Source of the DNA: Myxococcus terminator_A
GTDB taxonomy: Bacteria; Myxococcota; Myxococcia; Myxococcales; Myxococcaceae
DNA length: 64,000 nt
Direction: 5' to 3'
Assembly: GCA_049194865.1 (NCBI GenBank)
Contig: JBLZWL010000016.1
Span: forward strand, 1 to 64,000
Shown: piece by piece, positions 57,928-64,000 of the stretch
Position numbering within the stretch: the first letter of the stretch is position 1
How the letters are laid out: each line of letters begins with the position of its first letter
The notes under the pieces: model-generated
The model's database searches: none
What the model saw: the letters and a program-made list of their open reading frames with translations, nothing else
Told to the model about the DNA's origin: nothing
Program-made: the position numbers and the translations under genes

Positions 57928-58839
57928 TCAGTCCACGCGGCCGGTGGCGAACGAGGCCCCGGCGAGGAAGCGGAAGGTGGGCGTGTCCAGGCCCGCGCCG
58001 ACGCCCGGGCCGCCCATGACGTAGAGGTCCAGCCAGGAGGTGGCGTGTCGGCGGATGGCCACCATCAGCTCCGCGCCCATGCGGCCGCCCTGGAGTGGCA
58101 GGCCCACGAGCATGCTCACCTCGCTGCGCGTCATCTCACCGGCGCGCGACGTCACCGTGCCCGCCAGCCGCAGCTCGTTGCCGATGACGTCCGCCGTCTC
58201 GTTGGACAGTGAGCGCAGGCTCTTCTTGTCGCGCAGGAGGACTCCCACCTCGGCGCCCATCTGCCACGTCTCCGCGAGGAAGCCGAGCTGGAGGCTGGGG
58301 TGCACCGCGTAGTCGTCGCGCGCCAGCAGCTCCTTCTTGCCCACCGGCAGGGCGGCGGAGAGGTCCACCGCGACCTGGAGGCCGAAGTCCGGCCGCACCA
58401 GCGCGGCGCGAGCCCCCAGCCACGGTGAGCCCAGGCCGCGACCTTCCGGCGCATTCACGTTCATGAAGGACGTGCCGCCCTGGGAGACGATGAAGGGCAC
58501 CTCCGCGTCCACCTGGAGCCAGTCCAGCACGCCGATGGCGGCCGTCACGTCCATGGTGAACTTGTTCTCCACCAGGCCCGAGCCGCCGCCCGGCTCCCAG
58601 CGCGTCTGGAAGTGGAAGGGGAGCTGCTCGTAGTGGCCCTGGACTGCCACGCGCACCATGCCCGCGGGGAGCGTGCGGCCGGTGCTGACGAGCAGCGAGC
58701 CCAGGCCCGCCGGGTCCATCTCCAATCGTTGCAGGTTGAAGCTGGGCAGCGTGCCTGACTGCGCCGAAGCAGTCGAAGGCAGGGCCAAGGCGACAAAGAA
58801 CAGCGCCGACAGCAACGCAACCGCGGGCCGGAACGACAC
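57928..58839 (-). CDS. Outer-membrane beta-barrel protein
   Basis: A 303-aa protein with a signal peptide (SFRPAVALLSALFFVALALPSTASA, cleavage before QSG). The mature part has alternating amphipathic strands (MVRVAVQGHYEQLPFHFQTRWEP, ENKFTMDVTAAIGVLDWLQVDAEVPFIVSQ, LVRPDFGLQVAVDLSAALPVG, PTFRFLAGASFATGRVD) and resembles the N-terminal barrel of myxobacterial OmpA-family proteins, but no OmpA C-terminal domain is present. GTG 58839 is chosen because AAGGAG precedes it and it begins the signal peptide; ATG 58857 is in frame but has no ribosome site. Confidence 0.7.
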   Translation of the reverse strand: MSFRPAVALLSALFFVALALPSTASAQSGTLPSFNLQRLEMDPAGLGSLLVSTGRTLPAGMVRVAVQGHYEQLPFHFQTRWEPGGGSGLVENKFTMDVTAAIGVLDWLQVDAEVPFIVSQGGTSFMNVNAPEGRGLGSPWLGARAALVRPDFGLQVAVDLSAALPVGKKELLARDDYAVHPSLQLGFLAETWQMGAEVGVLLRDKKSLRSLSNETADVIGNELRLAGTVTSRAGEMTRSEVSMLVGLPLQGGRMGAELMVAIRRHATSWLDLYVMGGPGVGAGLDTPTFRFLAGASFATGRVD

Positions 58840-59095
58840 GACGACTCCTTCACTCATTGGACAATCGCGCAGGAGTCGCATGGCGACGAAGCCAACGCAA
58901 GCGCACCTCCAGGTCACCCTTCCCAAGCAAGTATCGGGAGCTCGTCCCGTGGAATGGCTTGACGTGTGACGCGTCCGGATTCTCCCTGGCTTGCGGTGAA
59001 GTCATTGCCTCGTCCCATGGGTGGGAAAGCAGGCGGCCATTGCAATGGCTGACGGGTGACGCGCGTAGGCCTCGCATCCCCCACCTGGAGTCGCC

Positions 59096-61552
59096 TTGGC
59101 CGTCCTCATCGAGGATCTCCGCTATGCCGTCCGGCTGTTGCTCAAGAGCCGGGGCTTCACCGCTGTCTCCATCCTGACGCTCGCCCTGGCCATCGGGGCG
59201 AACACCGCCCTCTTCAGCGTGGTGCACGGGGTGTTGCTCCGGCCGCTGCCGTACCCGGAGTCAGAGCAGCTGGTGCAGGTGTTCCGCCAGGACGAGGACG
59301 GGCGAGCGACGTCGCAGGCCATCGGGCAATACGTCTGGCTGTCGACGGAGGGCTCGCCCTTCTCCCAGGTCACCGCGTCCGAGCTGCTGCCCACGGGCTT
59401 CAACGTCGTCGGGGAGGGGCTCCCGGAGCGCCTGTCGGGCATGCGGGTGACGGGGAACTTCTTCGAGACCTTCGGCGTGCGGCCCGCGCTGGGGCGCGGC
59501 TTCCTGCCGGAAGAGGACGTGGTGGGCGGGCCCCGGGTGGTGGTGCTCAGCCATGGGTTGTGGCAGCGGCGATTCGGAGGCGCTCCCGACGTCATCGGCC
59601 GCTCGTTCACGCTCAATGACCAGCCCTATACGGTGGTGGGCGTGGCGGCGGAGTCCTTCCACCATCCTCGGGAGGCGCAGCTGTGGACACCGCTCCAACT
59701 GGATTTGACCAACACCGATGACTCCAACTTCCTCCACGTGGTCGGGAGGGTGCGCGCGGGGGTGTCGTCGGAGGGTGTCGGCGCGGCCCTGAAGATGCTG
59801 TCCGAGCGGCTGCGCGCGGACAAGCCGCACCTGCTGCGCGGGAGGGAAGGGTTCGTCGCGGAGGACCTGCGGACGTTCCTGGCGGGGGACCTGCGGCTGG
59901 CGCTCTGGGTGTTGCTGGGCGCGGTGGGGCTGGTGCTGCTCATCGCGTGTGTCAACCTGGCCAACCTCCAACTGGCGAGGGCGGCGGCGCGACAGCGGGA
60001 GCTGGTGGTGCGCGCGGCGCTGGGGGCTTCGCCGCGACGGTTGGTGGGGCAGCTCATGACGGAGAGCCTGCTGTTGTCCGTGGTCGGCGGAGGACTGGGC
60101 GTCCTGCTCGCCTCGGCGGTGCTGCCCGCGCTGTTGTCCCTGGCGCCCGCGGAGCTGACCGTGCCCGGCGCGGAGGTGGGCCTGAATGGCGCGGTGCTGG
60201 CGTTCTCCGTGGGCGTGTCGCTGCTGACGGGGGTGCTCTTCGGGCTGTTGCCCGCGTGGCAGGCGTCGCGGCCGGACCTCCAGGACGCGCTGAGGCAAGG
60301 AGCGCAGCGGGCGACGTCGGGACCTGGGGGAGGCAGGACGCGCAAGCTGCTGGTGGTGGGGCAGGTGGCGCTCGCGGTGGTGCTGCTCGTGGGGGCCGCG
60401 CTGCTCATCCGGGGCTTTGGCGCGCTCCAGGTCGTCCGTCCTGGCTTCGACGCGAGCGACGTGCACGTGCTTCGCCTGTCGCTTCCAGAGGGGCGCTATG
60501 GCGAGGTGGTGGCCCTGGAGCGCTTCCACCGTCAGGTGGAGGAGCGGGTGCGGGCGCTGCCGGGGGTGACGGCGGTCGGCTTCACGCCCGCCCTGCCGAT
60601 GGAGCTGGGGCCCAGCATGGGCTTCGCCATCGAGGGCAAGTTCGAGGGCCGCCTGGACGGCCCTGGCGTGGGGTTTGGCCAGTATCGGCCGGTGTCGCCG
60701 GGGTACTTCGGTGCCCTGGGGCTGGAGCTGGTGCGAGGCAGGTTGCTGGCGGACACGGACGCGGCGGGGGCTCCCCTCGTCGTGGTCATCAACGAGACTG
60801 CCGCGCGCAAGTACTGGCCGGGTGAGGACGTCATCGGCAAGGGCCTGCGGGTGGCCTACACGGTGCCGTCGCTGCAGGACACCGTGCCGCGCCTCATCGT
60901 GGGCGTGGTTCGAGACGTGCGCGAGAACGGGTTGGACCGGGAGACGCCCGCGGTGCTGTATGTGGCCTCGGGGCAGGTGGCCCCGGTGCTCAACGGGATG
61001 CTGGTGCGCATGCTGCCGCAGAACCTCCTGGTGCGAGCCTCCGGGGGCCACGCGGCGCTGGTGTCGTCCGTGCAGCGCGAGGTGTGGGCGGTGGACGCGC
61101 GGCAGCCGGTGACGGAGTCGCTGAAGCTCGCGGACCACGTGGCGCGCACGCTGGGCTCCGAGCGCTTCAACATGGTGCTGCTGGGAATGATGGCGGCGCT
61201 GGCGCTCGGGCTGGCCGCGGTGGGCATCTACGGGGTGCTGTCCTATCTGGTGAGCCAGCGCACGCGGGAGATGGGTGTGAGGCTGGCGCTGGGCGCCACG
61301 CGCGGCGAGGTGGTGCGGCTGGTGTTCCTCCAGGGCCTGGGCTCGGTGGGCGCGGGCGTGGCGCTGGGCTTCGTGGGCGCGCTGGGCCTGACGCGCGTGG
61401 TCTCCGGGATGGTGCACGGAGTCAGCGCGTTGGACCCATGGGCCTTCGTCATCGCGCCGCTGGTGCTGCTCGTGGTGGGGCTCGTCGCCACGTGGCTGCC
61501 GGCCCTGCGCGCCTCGCGCGTGGACCCCATCATCGCGCTCAAGTACGACTGA
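59096..61552 (+). CDS. ADOP-type ABC transporter permease (MacB/FtsX repeats), no ATPase partner
   Basis: An 818-aa permease with two MacB-PCD/FtsX units, as in ADOP (duplicated orphan permease) proteins. Unit one: IEDLRYAVRLLLKSRGFTAVSILTLALAIGANTALFSVVHGVLLRPLPYP, a periplasmic domain (about 45-260), then FtsX helices (VNLANLQLARAAARQRELVVRAALGASPRRLVGQLMTESLLLS). Unit two begins near RKLLVVGQVALAVVLLVGAALLIRGF and ends with TREMGVRLALGATRGEVVRLVF and LRASRVDPIIALKYD. No ATPase gene is adjacent. TTG 59096 has GGAG 6 nt upstream. Likely exports antimicrobial compounds or lipids, or passes mechanical force across the membrane; this is inferred from relatives. Confidence 0.88.
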   Translation: MAVLIEDLRYAVRLLLKSRGFTAVSILTLALAIGANTALFSVVHGVLLRPLPYPESEQLVQVFRQDEDGRATSQAIGQYVWLSTEGSPFSQVTASELLPTGFNVVGEGLPERLSGMRVTGNFFETFGVRPALGRGFLPEEDVVGGPRVVVLSHGLWQRRFGGAPDVIGRSFTLNDQPYTVVGVAAESFHHPREAQLWTPLQLDLTNTDDSNFLHVVGRVRAGVSSEGVGAALKMLSERLRADKPHLLRGREGFVAEDLRTFLAGDLRLALWVLLGAVGLVLLIACVNLANLQLARAAARQRELVVRAALGASPRRLVGQLMTESLLLSVVGGGLGVLLASAVLPALLSLAPAELTVPGAEVGLNGAVLAFSVGVSLLTGVLFGLLPAWQASRPDLQDALRQGAQRATSGPGGGRTRKLLVVGQVALAVVLLVGAALLIRGFGALQVVRPGFDASDVHVLRLSLPEGRYGEVVALERFHRQVEERVRALPGVTAVGFTPALPMELGPSMGFAIEGKFEGRLDGPGVGFGQYRPVSPGYFGALGLELVRGRLLADTDAAGAPLVVVINETAARKYWPGEDVIGKGLRVAYTVPSLQDTVPRLIVGVVRDVRENGLDRETPAVLYVASGQVAPVLNGMLVRMLPQNLLVRASGGHAALVSSVQREVWAVDARQPVTESLKLADHVARTLGSERFNMVLLGMMAALALGLAAVGIYGVLSYLVSQRTREMGVRLALGATRGEVVRLVFLQGLGSVGAGVALGFVGALGLTRVVSGMVHGVSALDPWAFVIAPLVLLVVGLVATWLPALRASRVDPIIALKYD

Positions 61553-61588
61553 GCGGAGGGACAGGGCCCACGTCGGCGTCGCGAGCGG

Positions 61589-63517
61589 CTAGGTGGCGCC
61601 GGCCGCGAGGTCCTGGAGGACCTGCCAGCGCGCGTAGAGGCGCTCTATCTCGGCGACGGCGGCGTCCAGCTCCTTCTGGACCTCCGCCACCTTGCCGCTC
61701 TTGCTGTAGAAGGTCGGGTCGGCGAGCTGGGCCTCCAGCTCCGCCTTGCGCGTCTCGGCGACCTCGATGGTGGCCTCCATGCCGTCCAGCTCGCGCTGGT
61801 CCTTGTAGGAGAGCTTGACCGCCTTGCGGGCCGCCTGTTTCGGCGCGGGGGCGACAGCGGCCGGGGCGGGCTCGTCCTTCTTCTGCGCGCCCTTCGCGGC
61901 CATGGCATCCGACTGCTCCTTCAGCCGCCGGTACATCGCGTAGTTGCCCTCGTAGCGCGTGACGCGGCCATTGCCGTCGAACGTCACGATGCTGGTGGCC
62001 ACCTTGTCGAGGAAGTACCGGTCGTGGGTGACGAGCAGCGTGCTGCCCCCGAAGTCCAGCAGCAGCCGCTCCAGCACGTTGAGCGTGACGATGTCCAGGT
62101 CGTTGGTGGGCTCGTCCAGCACCAGCACGTTGGCGCCCTCCAGGAACAGGCGCGCCAGGAGCAGCCGGTTGCGCTCGCCACCCGACAGCGCCTTCACCTT
62201 CATCCGCTGCATGGGCACGGGGAAGAGCAGGTCGTCCAGGTAGTCGCGCAGGGCGACTTTCTGGTCGCCCAGGTCCACCCAGTCCTCGCCCTGCGAGGCC
62301 GCGTCGTACACCGTCATCTCCGGATCCAACTGCGCCCGGTTCTGGTCGTAATACGCGACCTTGGTGTTCTTCCCGATGACGAGCTTGCCACCGTCCGGCG
62401 GCAGCTCCCCCAGGATGACGCGCAGGAAGGTCGTCTTGCCCACGCCGTTGGGGCCCACCAGGCCCACGCGCTCGCCGCGCTGGAGGCGGAAGTCCACGCC
62501 CTGCAGCACCTTGCGCTCGCCGAAGGCCTTGTGCAGCCCCTCCGACTCGATGACGGTGTGGCCCAGTCGGGGCGCGGCAATCACCCGCAGGTCCGCCACC
62601 TTGGGGCGCTGGAAGCCCTTCTCCGCCATCAGCTTCTGCGCCCGGTCGATGCGCGACTTGCTCTTGGTGCGCCGCGCCTCGGGGCCCCGGCGCAGCCACG
62701 CGACTTCCTGGGCAATCCACCGCTCGCGCTTGTGCTGCGCGACTTCGGAGTTCTCCTGCGCCACCAGCTTCTGCTCCAGGTACGCCTGGTAGTTGCCCGG
62801 ATAGGACGTGACGCCGCCGCCCGGCTGGATTTCGACGATGCGGTCCACCAGCCCGTCCAGGAAGTACCGGTCGTGTGTGACGAGCAGCAGCGACCCGGGC
62901 AGCTTGTCCAGCTCCTCCTCCAGCCAGTCCACCGTGTCCGCGTCCAGGTGGTTGGTGGGTTCGTCCAACAGCAGCATGTCCGGTCGCGTGAGGAGCGCGC
63001 GGGCAATGGCCACGCGCTTGCGCAGGCCGCCGGACAGCTGCGCCACCGGCCGGTCCCAGTCCTTCACGCCCAGCCTGTCGAGCAGCGTCTTGGCGTGGTG
63101 CTCGGTGTCCCAGCCGCCCATCTGCTCGATGCGGTCCGACACCACGGAGAGCTGCTCCATCAGCTTCTCGTGCGCCTCCGGGGGGGAGTCCTCCAGCCGC
63201 TGCGCCAGCTCCGCCTGGGCGGCCATCGCCTCGCGCAGCGGGCCCTGGGCCACGGACAGCTCCGAGGCGACCGTGGCGCCCTCGGCGAACTCCGGCTCCT
63301 GGGGCAGGTAGGTGACGCGGGCGCCCCGGCGCAGCTGCAGCTCGCCTGTGTCGGGCTTCGCGGCCCCCGCGAGGATCTTCATCAACGACGTCTTGCCGGA
63401 GCCATTCACGCCCACCAGGCCCACGCGCTCACCGTCTTCGATGGTGACGGTGAGGCCCTGGAAGACGGTGCGGCTGCCGAAGCTGAGCTGGACGTTGGCG
63501 GCACGAAGCAGCGTCAC
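61589..63517 (-). CDS. uup: ABC-F ATPase Uup
   Basis: A 642-aa soluble protein with two ABC domains. Walker A GVNGSGKTS (about 36-44) and GPNGVGKTT (about 355), signatures QLSGGLRKRVAIARAL and ALSGGERNRLLLARL, and Walker B LLLDEPTNHLDADTV and LVLDEPTNDLDIVTL. The linker between (RRGPEARRTKSKSRIDRAQKLMAEK) and the C-terminal coiled coil (DGMEATIEVAETRKAELEAQLAD, RWQVLQDL) mark it as Uup, a member that binds ribosomes and influences transposon excision in E. coli. It lies downstream of fusA on the same strand, separated by a terminator. Confidence 0.92.
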   Translation of the reverse strand: MTLLRAANVQLSFGSRTVFQGLTVTIEDGERVGLVGVNGSGKTSLMKILAGAAKPDTGELQLRRGARVTYLPQEPEFAEGATVASELSVAQGPLREAMAAQAELAQRLEDSPPEAHEKLMEQLSVVSDRIEQMGGWDTEHHAKTLLDRLGVKDWDRPVAQLSGGLRKRVAIARALLTRPDMLLLDEPTNHLDADTVDWLEEELDKLPGSLLLVTHDRYFLDGLVDRIVEIQPGGGVTSYPGNYQAYLEQKLVAQENSEVAQHKRERWIAQEVAWLRRGPEARRTKSKSRIDRAQKLMAEKGFQRPKVADLRVIAAPRLGHTVIESEGLHKAFGERKVLQGVDFRLQRGERVGLVGPNGVGKTTFLRVILGELPPDGGKLVIGKNTKVAYYDQNRAQLDPEMTVYDAASQGEDWVDLGDQKVALRDYLDDLLFPVPMQRMKVKALSGGERNRLLLARLFLEGANVLVLDEPTNDLDIVTLNVLERLLLDFGGSTLLVTHDRYFLDKVATSIVTFDGNGRVTRYEGNYAMYRRLKEQSDAMAAKGAQKKDEPAPAAVAPAPKQAARKAVKLSYKDQRELDGMEATIEVAETRKAELEAQLADPTFYSKSGKVAEVQKELDAAVAEIERLYARWQVLQDLAAGAT

Positions 63518-63533
63518 GGTGTTCTGACTCCTG

Positions 63534-63574
63534 AAAAAAGGCGAAAGGCGCCCCTCACTTGAGAGGAGCGCCTT
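63534..63574 (-). terminator. Terminator after fusA
   Basis: On the minus strand, a 12-bp stem with one mismatch (63563-63574 with 63545-63556) and a 6-nt loop, then TTTCGCCTTTTTT ending in a run of six T. The strongest terminator in the window. It separates fusA from uup. Confidence 0.8.
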
Positions 63575-63605
63575 CCTTACAACCTGGACGTCTCGGTGGC
63601 GCGGA

Positions 63606-64000
63606 CTACTTGCGCGCCGCCTGCTCGGCCGCGAGCTTCTCCTTGTACGCGGCCATCAGGGCCTCGGACTCGTTGCGGGGCACCGGCGTGTACTTGGCGA
63701 ACTCCATGGTGAACTCGCCCTTGCCCTGCGTCGCGGAGCGAAGGTCCGTGGAGTAGCCGAACATCGCGTTCAGCGGAACCTCGGCCACCGCCGTCACCTG
63801 ACCCTGGTCGGTCTCGGTGGAGAGGATGGTGCCGCGGCGCTGGTTGAGCTGGCCGACGACGGAGCCCTGGAAGTCCTGGGGCGCCGTGACTTCCACCTTC
63901 ATCATCGGCTCGAGGATGATGGGCTTGGCGGCGGCGTAGCCCTCGCGGAAGCCCATGATGGCGGCCGTCTTGAACGCCATTTCGGACGAGTCGACCGCGT
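63606..64000 (-). CDS. fusA: Elongation factor G, C-terminal fragment (cut by window edge)
   Basis: The open frame runs in from the right edge, so only about the last 130 residues are present. They match domains IV-V of EF-G: AVDSSEMAFKTAAIMGFREGYAAAKPIILEPMMKVEVTAP, FQGSVVGQLNQRRGTI, VPLNAMFGYSTDLRSATQGKGEFTMEFAKYTPVP. EF-G drives ribosome translocation using GTP. Lies upstream of uup on the same strand. Confidence 0.93.
   Translation of the reverse strand, partial: AVDSSEMAFKTAAIMGFREGYAAAKPIILEPMMKVEVTAPQDFQGSVVGQLNQRRGTILSTETDQGQVTAVAEVPLNAMFGYSTDLRSATQGKGEFTMEFAKYTPVPRNESEALMAAYKEKLAAEQAARK

Overview
This 64 kb window is GC-rich chromosomal DNA with strong third-position GC bias, densely packed on both strands. 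It almost certainly comes from a myxobacterium of the Myxococcus/Corallococcus/Pyxidicoccus type. The support is the gene content: paralogous families typical of that group (a TIGR02265/DUF2378 protein and a DUF2381 protein), two Ser/Thr protein kinases, a sigma-54 activator with an FHA-like N-terminus, a PAS-containing hybrid histidine kinase, a double-length UvrA and many small lipoproteins. I saw no rRNA, tRNA, CRISPR array, insertion sequence or phage gene. The window cuts a DUF3592 gene at the left edge and fusA (elongation factor G) at the right edge.

Layout. 1-7.1 kb: metabolic and housekeeping genes (cysQ-like phosphatase, mug, pfkB, a GT87 glycosyltransferase, a secreted amidohydrolase, a DUF423 membrane protein) and a SET-domain lysine methyltransferase with a histone-H1-like tail. 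7.3-13 kb: a signalling cassette made of a large membrane Ser/Thr kinase with a TPR-like sensor, a small protein preceded by a sigma-54 promoter, and an FHA/sigma-54 activator. 13-19.1 kb: a duplicated-domain lipoprotein, an acyl-CoA dehydrogenase-like protein, an oxygenase, an M18 aminopeptidase and a spermidine-synthase-like protein. 19.1-23.3 kb: an osmoregulated periplasmic glucan operon opgG-orf164-opgH. 23.6-28 kb: hybrid histidine kinase, TIGR02265 protein, cytoplasmic trypsin-like protease. 27.8-33.8 kb: four-ATPase UvrA and a glutathione peroxidase. 33.9-43 kb: DUF5996, ADP-ribosylglycohydrolase, lipoproteins, a translationally coupled ECF sigma/anti-sigma/Spy-like operon, a V4R-like protein, a peroxiredoxin and unknown envelope proteins.

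43-52.4 kb is the most accessory-looking part. It holds a DUF4157 protein with two HExxH motifs, a Cys-rich lipoprotein, a coupled YcaO-TfuA pair (peptide-backbone modification, probably thioamidation), a 49-codon micro-ORF coupled to a second Ser/Thr kinase and a DUF2381 gene, and a lipoprotein PD-(D/E)xK toxin candidate (frameshifted here) overlapping a DUF3396 immunity gene. 52.4-64 kb returns to core-like genes: a DNA methyltransferase, a second 2OG-Fe(II)-type oxygenase, a dicarboxylate/amino-acid symporter, slyD, an OPT peptide transporter, an outer-membrane protein, an ADOP-type permease, the ABC-F ATPase uup and fusA.

Three small systems deserve attention. (1) Kinase to FHA-type sigma-54 activator to sigma-54-dependent small protein at 7.3-13 kb. 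(2) The YcaO-TfuA pair, with no obvious precursor peptide and three helically phased ATTAAG repeats upstream. (3) The toxin/immunity pair at 50.6-52.4 kb. All functional statements are from reading motifs and gene order; no database search was run.
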